Shown here: positions 45,101 to 53,472 of the stretch, one piece after another
Layout of the letters: every line of letters starts with the position of its first letter
How positions within the stretch are numbered: position 1 is the first letter of the stretch
From: Bog-532 sp963742875
GTDB taxonomy: Bacteria > Actinomycetota > Actinomycetes > Streptosporangiales > Streptosporangiaceae
Length of the DNA: 64,000 bases
NCBI GenBank assembly: GCA_963742875.1
Contig: CAVUNO010000001.1
Coordinates: 1 to 64,000 of the forward strand
Direction: 5' to 3'
The notes under the pieces: model-generated
Told to the model about the DNA's origin: nothing
The model's input: only the letters and a program-made list of their open reading frames with translations
Database searches by the model: none
Translations under genes and position numbers: made by a program

Positions 45101-47628
45101 TGGTGGTCAAGCCCGGCGGCGAGCTGGTCCGCGGCCGGGACGGTGATGCCGAGTTCACGCAGCGCCTGGCGGCCGAGCCGCAGCGCCTCCGCAAATCGGA
45201 GCCGGTGGGTCGCGCTGTGCACCTGCACCGCCATCGCTTCCGCGCGGTCCAGCACGGCGGGGCACAGCCTCTCGATCGTGCGGTACGCCTCGTCCGCCTC
45301 CTCCAGCCGTCCCAGGCCGCACAGCGCGGCGTGACGGCCGGCGTGCACCTCGGCGAGCGTGATGGTATCGCCCGGGCTGACCGCCGCAAGCGCGGCGATC
45401 AGCAGCGCGTTGACCAGTGCGTAGTCCCCGATCAGCGTGGCCTGGCCGGCGGCGCGCCGCAGCAGCCCCGCCACCTGGCGCCGCTCGGCGGTGTCAGCGA
45501 CCGCATCGACCACCGGCAGGTACTGCTCGGCCGCGACCGCGAACAACTCCGGCACCGCCGCCAGCCGCCGCGCCATGGCCAGCTGCAGGGCGCGCCGCCG
45601 CTGCGGCTCCAGGCTGCCGAGGATCGCCTCGCGGATCCGGTCGTGCCGGAACCGCACCGCCGGGTGTGCCCCGGGCTCGGCCACCAGCAGGCCCTCCTCG
45701 AGCGCCGGTGCCAGCGCCTGGTCCACCACGGCGGCTGGCTCGCCGGTGGCGGCGGCCAGCAGGCTCAGCTCGGCGCGCCCGCCCAGGCACGCCATCGCCT
45801 CCGCCACCCGCCGGGACTCCTCCGGCAGGGCGGCAGCGCGCGCCACCAGCAGCCCGGCGACCTCGGACCGGCCCAGGTGCGCGCGCACCGCCGCCTGGTC
45901 CCACCGCCACCCGGCAGCTGTCGCGGTCAGCAGGCCGTCGCGGCGCAGCGCGTTGAGCAGCTCGACGGTCTCATACGGGTTGCCGCGCGTATGCGGATGG
46001 ATCACCTCGGCCAAGCCCTCCGCCGCCGCCCGGTCCGCGCGGAGCATGTCGGCGACCAGGGCGGCCAGGCCCGGCCCTGGCAGGTTGCCCAGCCGCAGGT
46101 GCCGCACCGTGGCCTGATCAAGCCACCGGGACAGCGGCGCCGCCAGCGGATGCGCCGCGTCCACGTCGCCGTCCCGGTACGCGCCGACCAGCAGCAGCCC
46201 GTCGACCGGCTCCTCGCTCAGCACCAGGTCGACGAAGCCGAGCGGGGTACCCCCGGCCCACTGCAGGTCATCGAGGAACAGCACCACCGGCCGTTTCCGC
46301 GAGGCGACCGCCCGCAACGCCGCCACCGCCGCCCGCTGCACCCGCGCCTGCGCGGTCAGCGGATCCCCCGCATCCGGCGCCGCCCCCAGCAGCGCCGCGA
46401 ACTCCGGCACCACCGCGGCCAGCAGGCCCGCGTTCGGCCCCACCGCCGCCACCATCCTCATCCGCCGCCGTGCCAGCTCATCCTCCGGCTCGGCCAGCAG
46501 CAGCCGGCCCAGCGCGCGGAACGCCTGATATCCCGCGTCGAACTCCAGATCCCGCCGGTACTGATCGAACTTGCCGGCCACGAACCAGCCATCCCCGCCG
46601 GTCACCACCGGCCGCAGCTGGTCGATCAGCGCCGTCTTGCCCACCCCCGGCGCACCGCCCACCAGCACCCCACGGCACCGGCCCGCCAGCGCGCCGGCGA
46701 ACGCGGCTCCCAGCGCCGCCACCTCCTCATCGCGCCCGGCCAGCCGCGACGGCGGCAGCAGCCGCACCGGGACATCATGCTCGCCGACCCGGAACACCGC
46801 CGCGGCCGGGCGTGCCCGCGCCGCTCGCAACCGCTCCAGGTCATAGATCAGGCCGTCCGCGGTCTGGTACCGGTTGTCCGGTTCCTTCTCCAGCAGGTGC
46901 ATGATGATCCCGGACAACGGGGCCGGCAGGGCCTGGTTCACCCCGGCGGGCGGCACCGGGACCCGGGCCAGGTGATCGTGGATGAGCCGCAGCGGGTCCC
47001 CGGTGCCGAAGGGGGGCTCCCCCGTGGCCAGCTCGTACAGCACCGCGCCCAGCGCGTACAGATCAGCCCGCTGATCCACCGGCCGGCCGGTCCGCCCGGT
47101 CGCCTCCGGCGCCAGATACGCTGGCGTCCCCACGATCTCGGCATGGTGCGTGAACTCCGGGCGGATCTCAGCCACCGAGGTCGCCAGGGCGAAGTCCACC
47201 AGGCACGGAATACCGTCATCGGCAACCACGATGTTCGCCGGGGTGATGTCACGGTGGACCACCCCCCGCCGGTGCATCCCCGCCACCGCCCGGGCCAGCC
47301 TCAATCCGAGACCGGCCAGCTCACCGGCCGGCAGCGGCATGGTCATGCCCGCCAGGCTCGCCCCGCCGGCGTCCTCCAGCACGACCGACCCGGGGTACCG
47401 CCGCTCCTCCGCCAGCTGCGCCACCCCCGCGACGCCGAGCAAGCGTTCCAGCATCGCGGCCTCATGCCGCACCCGGCGTTCCGCGTCCGGTCCCACCGGC
47501 TCCTTGCGGACAACCGTGCGCCCAGGCAGGAACAGCCTAGTGGTGCGAGTGCGCTCGCTGGAGTGCACGACTTCGGCCCGCAGCAACGGATCCGGGCTGG
47601 GCCGCACTCCGCCTCCGCTTGCTTCCAT
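42127..47628 (-). CDS. Giant hybrid Ser/Thr kinase - AAA ATPase - GAF - histidine kinase
   Basis: 1833 residues. Kinase domain about 1-270 with RKEP (Lys), HRDITPANIV and LVDFALAT, where the DFG Gly is Ala, then APE and YALGAVLYEL. From about 310 an AAA/STAND ATPase with GGAPGVGKTALIDQ and VVLFLDDLQWAGG, then a long helical repeat region. Two GAF-like domains lie around 1290-1590, followed by a HisKA_3 dimer with phospho-His in ERDLHDGTQQRLVSLALKLR and a HATPase with EALTNAAKHSHA. This is the multi-kinase layout best known from cyanobacteria. No response regulator is adjacent. ATG 47628 follows GGAGG at 6 nt. A near-exact GLARGTGGA repeat sits near the C-terminus. Confidence 0.9.
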   Translation of the reverse strand: MEASGGGVRPSPDPLLRAEVVHSSERTRTTRLFLPGRTVVRKEPVGPDAERRVRHEAAMLERLLGVAGVAQLAEERRYPGSVVLEDAGGASLAGMTMPLPAGELAGLGLRLARAVAGMHRRGVVHRDITPANIVVADDGIPCLVDFALATSVAEIRPEFTHHAEIVGTPAYLAPEATGRTGRPVDQRADLYALGAVLYELATGEPPFGTGDPLRLIHDHLARVPVPPAGVNQALPAPLSGIIMHLLEKEPDNRYQTADGLIYDLERLRAARARPAAAVFRVGEHDVPVRLLPPSRLAGRDEEVAALGAAFAGALAGRCRGVLVGGAPGVGKTALIDQLRPVVTGGDGWFVAGKFDQYRRDLEFDAGYQAFRALGRLLLAEPEDELARRRMRMVAAVGPNAGLLAAVVPEFAALLGAAPDAGDPLTAQARVQRAAVAALRAVASRKRPVVLFLDDLQWAGGTPLGFVDLVLSEEPVDGLLLVGAYRDGDVDAAHPLAAPLSRWLDQATVRHLRLGNLPGPGLAALVADMLRADRAAAEGLAEVIHPHTRGNPYETVELLNALRRDGLLTATAAGWRWDQAAVRAHLGRSEVAGLLVARAAALPEESRRVAEAMACLGGRAELSLLAAATGEPAAVVDQALAPALEEGLLVAEPGAHPAVRFRHDRIREAILGSLEPQRRRALQLAMARRLAAVPELFAVAAEQYLPVVDAVADTAERRQVAGLLRRAAGQATLIGDYALVNALLIAALAAVSPGDTITLAEVHAGRHAALCGLGRLEEADEAYRTIERLCPAVLDRAEAMAVQVHSATHRLRFAEALRLGRQALRELGITVPAADQLAAGLDHQFGYLYQWLDHTEAAGDLARPDLTDPTLLAASALISATLTAAFLAGDRATTAWLGLEALRICLEHGPAPALVGPAANTAFSAVVLRGDYAAGYRAARRILALAEARGYEPGTSQARGMFAVLSCWAEPIENSVHAGQRAREGLIAGGDLANAGSVYYASVPGMLDCAPSLDRYLTEAQAAVGFVRRTGNEQSAQVLDPYRWLAGVLLGESTAAAGEAVSADKYAGNPVAQFHAHLSHATAAAIFGDPAGLERHTAAAMPLVPLLPGLYPTAVARLLRALALAGQARDADADTRGGLRAELDELTRWLAERAADAPDNFLHLLRLVEAERAWAAGDFRAAALAFDAARHEAAQRPRPWHRALIAEHAARFYLAHGLEQAGHDLLGQARQEYLAWGATAKVSQLDWAYPVRRPASDASATADEQSGDLPHRRAAVTAGTVDLLGIVSASQALSSETSIGRLHARVVQVLSALTGATAVHLLLWDADRQDWVLSAPGGTVPASDTGQEGAAPMSVLRYVQRTSEPLVVGDAAGDDRFARDPYFAGVDCCSLLAVPILSRGALRAVLLLENRLIRGAFTTGRLEAVNLIAGQLTVSLDNAQLYAEYRRIADEQAALRRVATLVAQAAAPQEVFAAVAEEVSRLLAADFAVLVRFDPPDTLEVVGTWTSTGAPAPILAGGRLPLGGRNVTTLVWQTARPARIDYDDAISGVIGQAATRDWGPCSSVGVPVSVEGRLWGTIVVVSSGGTFLPADTESRLTGFTELVSTGIANAEAQAEVTASRARIVAAADQARRRIERDLHDGTQQRLVSLALKLRAAQATVPPELGGQLDEAVAEATGALEELTEIARGIHPAILAERGLAAALKTLARRSPIPVDLQVHAGERLPDQVEVSAYYVVAEALTNAAKHSHASAVSVEVEVTGEALRIAVRDDGAGGAGLARGTGGAGLARGTGLPGLKDRVEALGGRIFLDSRPGAGTSLQAEFPLAAANDGVTSR

Positions 47629-47873
47629 CGGGCACCTCCACACACACGGCCCGGCCTCCCCCAATCTGCCTACACCCAGGCTGAGGACATGCACCATGGC
47701 CGTGGCATATACGTTCATTATTTTCCGGACGAGCCGTTGGTGCGAGTATCTCGATCTGGCCCTCCCTCACCCCGGTGTCGAACGCGGTCAGCTGGCAGCA
47801 ACCCGAACCGAACTGGCGGATCTGTGCTCGGCGACTACCCCACGCTCAATCTGATAAGGGCACACCGATTAAG

Positions 47874-49703
47874 CTTGACTCTGTCGGGAATCTTGGTATT
47901 TGGCTGACTGCAGTGACGCCCGGGGCCAGTCTTGCGGGGATATGTGAGTCCTGCGAGATCCCTGAGGAGTGCGTGATGTCGATCCGTCCCCGCCTGGGGG
48001 TCGAGGTTCCGGAGCTGACCGCGCGGGTGGCGCGGGCCAGCAACCCTGCCGGGACGACGGCGATGTGGGTGCGGGATCGGCTCGACGGCCTGTGGGAGGA
48101 CGGGGACTTCGCCGGGTGGTATCCCCGGGACGGGCGCCCGGGGATCTCGCCGGCGCAGCTGGCGACGGTGAGCGTGCTGCAGTTCCTGCTCGATCTGTCC
48201 GACCGTGACGCTGCCGAGGCGGTGCGGTGCCGGATCGACTTCAAGTACGCGCTCGGCCTCGATCTCGACGATCCGGGCTTCCATCACAGCGTGCTGGGCG
48301 ACTTCCGCGAGCGGCTGCTGGAGGACGGGCGGGCGGACCGGCTCCTGGACCTGGCCCTGGCCCGGCTGAAGGAAGCCGGGCTGGTCCGCGAGCGGACCAG
48401 CCAGCGCACCGACTCCACCCACGTCCTGGCGGCGGTGCGGGACCTGACCCGACTGGAGCTGGTCACCGAGGCGGTGCGCGCGGCCCTGGAGGAGCTCGCC
48501 CGCACCGCCGGGCACGCGCTGGCCGGCCTGGTGGACGACCACTGGGGCCGCCGCTACGGGCGGCCGGTCCGCCTGGGCCAGAACCCGACCCGGCCCAAGA
48601 CCCGGATGAACGAGGCAGGGGCGGACGCCCGCCGGCTGCTGGAGCATCTGGCAGCCCGCTGCCCGGACCTGCTGCGCGGCCCCAGGGTGGAGGCCCTGCG
48701 GCAGATCCTGGTGCAGAACTACCACTGGGACCCGGCCGGGCGGCTGCGCTGGCGAGACGATGAGGGCGACGCCGGCCTGCCGCCGTCGGCCGCCCGCATC
48801 GTCTCGCCCTACGACCCGGCCGCCCGCTACTCCCGCCGCGGCCAGGTCACCCGCTGGACCGGCTACCTCGCCCACGTCACCGAGACCTGCGCCGAAGACG
48901 CCCCCAACGTCATCACCGACGTCGCCACCATGCCCGCGACCAGCGACGACAGGCAGGCCCTGGCCGGGATCCACTCCCGGCTGGAGCGCCGGGGCCTGCT
49001 CCCTGGCGAGCACCTGGCCGACGGCGGCTACACCTCCCTGGTCCACATGGAACGGGCCGGGCGCGAGCACCGGGTCACCCTCACCGGGCCGCTGCCCGGC
49101 AACCGCACCCGCCAGCACCGCGTCCAGGAGGGCTACGCCCGCGACGACTTCCGCATCGACTACGACCGCCAGGAGGTCACCTGCCCGCAGGGCCAGGTCA
49201 GCAAGGGCTGGCACGGCCCCTACCCCACCTCCTCGCCCGACGCCGCCCCGCTCATCGTCGCCCGCTTCACCAAGGCGCAGTGCCAGCCCTGCCCGGTGCG
49301 GGCCGCCTGCACCATCTCCGGCGACGGCAAGCGCACCGTGGGCTTCCCCCCGCGCGAACTGCTCGAACTGCAGGTCCGTAACCGCGCTGACCAGCAGGAC
49401 CCCGCCTGGCACAAGCGCTACGCCGTCCGGTCCGGCATCGAGGGCACCGTCTGCGAGCTCGCCCATGGCCACGGCATGCGCCACTGCCGCTACCGAGGCC
49501 AGCCCAAAGCCCACCTGCAGCACGTCCTGACCGCCATCGCCGTCAACATCGAACGCCTCAGCCAGCTCCCACCCGGCGAGAGCACATCCCCGCGACCGCC
49601 GACGGCGTTCCAGGACTACCTTGACCAGCACGACATCAAACGCCTGCGCTCATGGCGAGCCGTCAGTTAAGCCGCCGCGACCAAGATTCCCGACAGAGTC
49701 AAG
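47874..49703. mobile_element. Complete IS1182-family insertion sequence
   Basis: 1830 bp. Perfect 23-bp terminal inverted repeats (CTTGACTCTGTCGGGAATCT plus TGG at 47874-47896, complement at 49681-49703). A TTAAG direct repeat flanks it (47869-47873 and 49704-49708), a 5-bp target duplication. Intact ends and gene imply a recent insertion. Confidence 0.92.
47976..49670 (+). CDS. IS1182-family transposase
   Basis: 564 residues. MSIRPRLGVEVPELTARVAR at the start, the N-terminal DUF772-type domain (SPAQLATVSVLQFLLDLSDR), catalytic Asp in RTDSTHVLAAVRDL, second Asp in HLADGGYTS, and Glu in GIEGTVCELAHGHGMRHCRY. The Cys cluster QCQPCPVRAAC is typical of the family. GAGGAG lies 7 nt before ATG 47976. 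All catalytic positions are present, so it is probably active. Confidence 0.93.
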   Translation: MSIRPRLGVEVPELTARVARASNPAGTTAMWVRDRLDGLWEDGDFAGWYPRDGRPGISPAQLATVSVLQFLLDLSDRDAAEAVRCRIDFKYALGLDLDDPGFHHSVLGDFRERLLEDGRADRLLDLALARLKEAGLVRERTSQRTDSTHVLAAVRDLTRLELVTEAVRAALEELARTAGHALAGLVDDHWGRRYGRPVRLGQNPTRPKTRMNEAGADARRLLEHLAARCPDLLRGPRVEALRQILVQNYHWDPAGRLRWRDDEGDAGLPPSAARIVSPYDPAARYSRRGQVTRWTGYLAHVTETCAEDAPNVITDVATMPATSDDRQALAGIHSRLERRGLLPGEHLADGGYTSLVHMERAGREHRVTLTGPLPGNRTRQHRVQEGYARDDFRIDYDRQEVTCPQGQVSKGWHGPYPTSSPDAAPLIVARFTKAQCQPCPVRAACTISGDGKRTVGFPPRELLELQVRNRADQQDPAWHKRYAVRSGIEGTVCELAHGHGMRHCRYRGQPKAHLQHVLTAIAVNIERLSQLPPGESTSPRPPTAFQDYLDQHDIKRLRSWRAVS

Positions 49704-49708
49704 TTAAG

Positions 49709-50131
49709 CGATATGCGCCGAATGACGGCGGATCGGCCCAGAGGAGTCCGGTCACCTTCTGTGATGACCACCGCACCGTCTTCGCAACCGCCAGCGGGCG
49801 GATCCAGCTGACCGCCGGTATTCTGGCCGCCGCCCAGGTCGTACTCGCCTCACTGCGGGCGCCCCACCTGGACCGCGGTTGCGGGCCGGCAGCGATCGCA
49901 ACCGCGCAGGAGACGGTGGATAAAGAGCATTGCCGTTGATCATGACTTGCTATCCAGATAAACGTGCCGTCAACAATCGGCCTGCTGTTCCATGCGAGCA
50001 CTGCCCGGCGCACCGCGACGGGTCGGCCGCCAGGCCGCACGCCCGGCGCGAGTGCGGCCCGATCAAGCCGACATCACATAGCCGCGCTCGGGTCCGCAAG
50101 TATGATTACCAGCCCAATATACGATTAGTAT
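49709..50131. other. Right flank of the IS, no gene identified
   Basis: 422 bp. An open stretch on the plus strand reads GRIQLTAGILAAAQVVLASL up to a stop at 49939, possibly the 3' part of a gene interrupted by the IS, but no family is recognised. From about 50050 the sequence leads into the methyltransferase body. Confidence 0.35.
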
Positions 50132-50869
50132 CTGGGCAGCAAGGACAACTTCGCCGTGGACCGCCAGGCCGCGGCCAAGGCGATGGCCGCCAACCCGCAT
50201 CTGGCGACGGCCATGCGGGAGAACCGCGCCCTGATGCGCCGCATGGTGGCGTGGCTGGCCCGGGAGGCGGGTGTCCGCCAGTTCCTCGACATCGGCACCG
50301 GCCTGCCCACCAGCCCCAACGTCCACGAGATCGCCCAGGCGGCCGCGCCGGAAGCGCGGGTCGCCTACGTCGACAACGACCCGATCGTGCTGACGCACGC
50401 GCGCGCCCTGCTGACGAGCAGCCCCGAAGGTGCCACCGCCTACATCCACGCCGACCTGCGCGACCCGGACAAGATCCTCAGTGATCCGCGGCTGCGCAGC
50501 ACGCTGGACCTATCCCAGCCGGTCGCGCTGACGCTGTTCGGGGTGCTGCACTTCATTCCGGACGAGGATGACCCCTGGGACATCGTGGCCCGGCTCTTCG
50601 GCGCCCTGCCGTCCGGCAGCTATCTGGCCCTGCAGCATCCGACCCGCGACTTCTACCCCGAGGGCGTCGGCAGCGACCGCGTCTACCGCAGTGCGGGCAT
50701 CGCGTTCCAGTACCGCACCAAGGACGAGTTCGCGCGGTTCATCGCCGGGCTCGAGGTCGTTCCGCCGGGAATTCAGCTCATGTCGCAGTGGCGGGCCGAA
50801 GATGAACCACAGCCGCGCCCATCCGCCCAGGAGGCCGACGCGTACGGGGCCATCGCCCGCAAGCGCTGA
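50132..50869 (+). CDS. DUF574 SAM-dependent methyltransferase, N-terminus missing
   Basis: Reads LGSKDNFAVDRQAAAKAMAA from 50132 (GTG 50156 is the first usable start), then LDIGTGLPTSPNVHEIAQAA with the SAM-binding GxGxP-like motif, VDNDPIVLTHARALL, FGVLHFIPDEDDPW and HPTRDFYPEG. C-terminus complete. About 35 N-terminal residues (DTSVPHSARIYDYLLGG) are missing; a matching piece lies at 35135-35254. DUF574 proteins are numerous methyltransferases of unknown substrate in actinomycetes. Without the N-terminal helix activity is doubtful. Confidence 0.8.
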   Translation: MGSKDNFAVDRQAAAKAMAANPHLATAMRENRALMRRMVAWLAREAGVRQFLDIGTGLPTSPNVHEIAQAAAPEARVAYVDNDPIVLTHARALLTSSPEGATAYIHADLRDPDKILSDPRLRSTLDLSQPVALTLFGVLHFIPDEDDPWDIVARLFGALPSGSYLALQHPTRDFYPEGVGSDRVYRSAGIAFQYRTKDEFARFIAGLEVVPPGIQLMSQWRAEDEPQPRPSAQEADAYGAIARKR

Positions 50870-50887
50870 TGCGCCGCGGCCTAGGAG

Positions 50888-51313
50888 CTACAGCTCCAGG
50901 ATGAGGGTGATGGGGCCGTCGTTGACCAGGCTTACCTTCATGTCGGCACCGAAGATGCCGGTCTCCACGCGGGCGCCCAGGTGCCGGAGAGACATGACCA
51001 CCGCGTCCACAAGCGGCTCCGCGACCGGGCCGGGCGCGGCGGCCAGCCATGACGGCCGGCGGCCCTTGCGGGTATCGGCGTACAGCGTGAACTGGCTGAT
51101 GACGAGGAGCGGCGCCCCCACGTCGGCGCACGATTTCTCACCGTCGAGGATACGCAGATGCCACAGCTTGGCGGCCATCTTCGCGGCCAGCTCCGGGGTG
51201 TCCTCGCGGGTGACGCCGACCAGGACAAGCAGGCCGGGCTGATCGATCGCGCCCACCACCCGCCCATCGACGGTCACACTGGCCTGGCTGACCCGCTGGA
51301 CCACGGCACGCAC
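50888..51313 (-). CDS. dtd: D-aminoacyl-tRNA deacylase
   Basis: 141 residues, full length. MRAVVQRVSQASVTVDGRVV, then the catalytic-site motifs SQFTLYADTRKGRRPSW and NDGPITLILEL, complete the family signature. Removes D-amino acids and glycine mischarged to tRNA. Housekeeping gene, and no neighbour clearly linked. Confidence 0.95.
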   Translation of the reverse strand: MRAVVQRVSQASVTVDGRVVGAIDQPGLLVLVGVTREDTPELAAKMAAKLWHLRILDGEKSCADVGAPLLVISQFTLYADTRKGRRPSWLAAAPGPVAEPLVDAVVMSLRHLGARVETGIFGADMKVSLVNDGPITLILEL

Positions 51314-51471
51314 CGCATCACTCCCCTCGTCGGCAGCAGGGTACCGGCCAGCGGGGTGCCGGCCGCCGTGGTAATCGCGCCGGGGCCCCGTCGTAGGCTG
51401 GCGGGTGCCGCCCGGGCGGTCCGCTTCGAGGCCGACCGCAGACCCGGGCCATCGAGGCGGAGGGAGCGATC

Positions 51472-52353
51472 GTGGCTGACCCGGATCAGGTGGCCCGTTC
51501 GATGTGGACGCTGTTCGAGCCCGTCCACGCAGTGACCTACTTCGCGCCTGAGGCGCGTTCGGCGTTCGAAGCAGCGGGGTTGCGGGGCTTCTGGCGGGGG
51601 TACTTCGCGGGCCGCGCCGCGCCGCTGGGGCCGGCGAGCGCGGGGGTCGTCACCGCCTCGTTCTACAACTTCGCGCCCGCCATGGTGAGCCGGGCGGTTC
51701 CCGGGGTCTGGGAACTGGTGTCTCCGGCCAAGTCGCTGCTGGCCCGCCAGGACGGCGCGATCGCCGCGTTGCGCCGCCTGCTCACGGGGCTGGAAAAGGA
51801 GGCGGCAGCGGCCGCGGACCGGCTGGCTGAGGTGACCGGCGACCTGGACTGTACCGGCCGGGTCCTGGCGGCCGCCAACACCGCGCTGCCGGAACCTGAC
51901 GGGGCGCTTTCCGCTCGCGATGCCGCGCTGGCCCGGCTGTGGCAGGCGGCCACCGTGCTGCGCGAGCACCGCGGTGACGGCCATTTCGCAGCCATGCTGT
52001 CGGCGGGCATCGACGGGTGCGAGACGCTGGTCCTGCGGTGCGCGCTGGACATGCGGCGCGAGGACATTCAGCCCATCCGTGGCTGGAGCGACGAGCAGTG
52101 GGAGGCCGCGCGGTCCCGGCTGGCGGACCGGGGCCTGATCGGCCCGGACGGTCAGCTGACGGCCGCGGGCCGGGAGACGCACGCCGCCGCCGAGGGCACC
52201 ACCGACCGGGCCGCAGGCCGGCCCTGGGCCCGGCTGGGGCCGGCCGCCACGAAGGAACTCGCCGGCGTTCTCACCCCCGTCGCGCAGGCCTGCGCCACCG
52301 CGATTCCCTACCCCAGCCCGATCGGGGTGCCTGCCCCCGGCACCGTCAACTGA
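51472..52353 (+). CDS. SCO6745-family protein
   Basis: 293 residues, soluble and helical. ARSMWTLFEPVHAVTYFAPE, GFWRGYFAGRAAPLGPASAG, VVTASFYNFAPAMVSRAVPG and the winged-helix-like WSDEQWEAARSRLADRGL match a family widespread in Streptomyces and relatives with no assigned activity. GTG start after GGAGGGAGC. A MarR regulator follows 14 bp downstream, so the two form an operon. Confidence 0.85.
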   Translation: MADPDQVARSMWTLFEPVHAVTYFAPEARSAFEAAGLRGFWRGYFAGRAAPLGPASAGVVTASFYNFAPAMVSRAVPGVWELVSPAKSLLARQDGAIAALRRLLTGLEKEAAAAADRLAEVTGDLDCTGRVLAAANTALPEPDGALSARDAALARLWQAATVLREHRGDGHFAAMLSAGIDGCETLVLRCALDMRREDIQPIRGWSDEQWEAARSRLADRGLIGPDGQLTAAGRETHAAAEGTTDRAAGRPWARLGPAATKELAGVLTPVAQACATAIPYPSPIGVPAPGTVN

Positions 52354-52367
52354 CGAGGTGACCGCGT

Positions 52368-52868
52368 ATGGCAGAGCGCCAGGATCCCGTCGAGTGGTCC
52401 CGTGACCGGTGGATCGCCCGCGACCTGCCGTCGCCTGATCAGTTCACGGCCATGGCCGCTATCCTGCGCACCCACCAGGCGATCACGGCGTCGATCTACG
52501 CGACGCTGAGCCGCTACGACCTGACCCGCACCGGCTACCTGTTAATGACGACGCTGCTGCTGTCGCGGGAAGGCACCCGCCCGCTCGGCCAGCTCAGCAA
52601 GCAGCTCATGGTGCATCCGACCACGGTCACCCTCGCCGTCGACCAGCTCGAGAAACGCGGCCTGCTCCACCGCAGGCCGCACCCCACCGACCGGCGCACG
52701 GTGCTGGCCATGCTGACCCCGGCCGGCTGTGAGCTGCTGGAGGAGGTCAGCCGGGCCCTCGCGGGCACCGGATTCGGCCTCGCCGACGTCGACCACGACC
52801 TCGCCAGCCGGGTCATTGACGTGCTGCGCGAGGTCCGCGGAAAGATCGGGGACATCCCCCCGGGCTAG
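52368..52868 (+). CDS. MarR-family transcriptional regulator
   Basis: 166 residues. Winged helix LGQLSKQLMVHPTTVTLAVD, then QLEKRGLLHRRPHPTDRRTV, the MarR recognition helix and wing. C-terminal dimer helices. The start lies 14 bp after the SCO6745-like gene (GAGGTGACCGCGT before ATG), suggesting it regulates its own operon. Ligand unknown. Confidence 0.93.
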   Translation: MAERQDPVEWSRDRWIARDLPSPDQFTAMAAILRTHQAITASIYATLSRYDLTRTGYLLMTTLLLSREGTRPLGQLSKQLMVHPTTVTLAVDQLEKRGLLHRRPHPTDRRTVLAMLTPAGCELLEEVSRALAGTGFGLADVDHDLASRVIDVLREVRGKIGDIPPG

Positions 52869-53072
52869 GAAGTCCGCGGAAAAGCCGGGGGTGCACGCGG
52901 CGATCGGCGCCATCCAGTCGACGCTGTTCCGCAGCGGGCTGGCGCCGGACCGGCTCGCCCGGCGGCTGGAGGTCCGGCCCACGGCTGCCTCGGGACGACG
53001 CCGGTCCCGTGTGATAGTGAACTTTCGTTGACCAGCCTCTGAAGGGCACCGGGCATCATCGCCCCCAGTGGG

Positions 53073-53285
53073 TCACCTCGCTTGCTGGCGGGCGAACGCG
53101 AGGGCCCGTTCGGTGATGACGTTCTTGTCGTAGTCGAAGGTCGCGACGTGGAAGCTGCGCTCCAGTTCGACGACCTCGTACGGGCCAGGCAGGCGCTCGG
53201 CCAGCAGGGCCACGACCGCGCTGACCGCAGAATCCTGGGCGGCCGTCGGCTCACCCAGGCTGCGCGCCGGCTTTCCGGAGCGCAT
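53073..53285 (-). pseudogene. Alpha/beta hydrolase (carboxylesterase) C-terminal remnant
   Basis: ALLAERLPGPYEVVELERSF, then HVATFDYDKNVITERALAFA, carrying the catalytic His region of thioesterase-like carboxylesterases. The nucleophile elbow and the rest are absent; upstream of about 53285 the frame has no homology. Confidence 0.65.
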
Positions 53286-53472
53286 CCACGCCGACAAGGC
53301 ATTACCCGAAAGAAACGGAATCGGACGGCATGACACGCCGCGTCGCACGGGTCTCAGCATGATAACCGTGAACTTCACGTTTCCTTCATAAAGCCGCTTC
53401 ATGCTGCCTTCACGACCGGCCCGTACTGTCTTCGCGGGAATACACTAGACGCGACCTGCCTGGAGGCCGAGA

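Noticed and set aside
44701..47907. A 1068-codon open frame on the plus strand opposite the hybrid kinase
   Set aside because: Composition is Arg/Gln/Pro-rich with no domain; it is the antisense shadow of a high-GC gene whose own frame has clear domains and a good ribosome site.
47835..49631. A 598-codon minus-strand frame opposite the transposase
   Set aside because: Val/Gly/Ala low-complexity shadow; the plus strand carries the IS1182 transposase with all catalytic residues.
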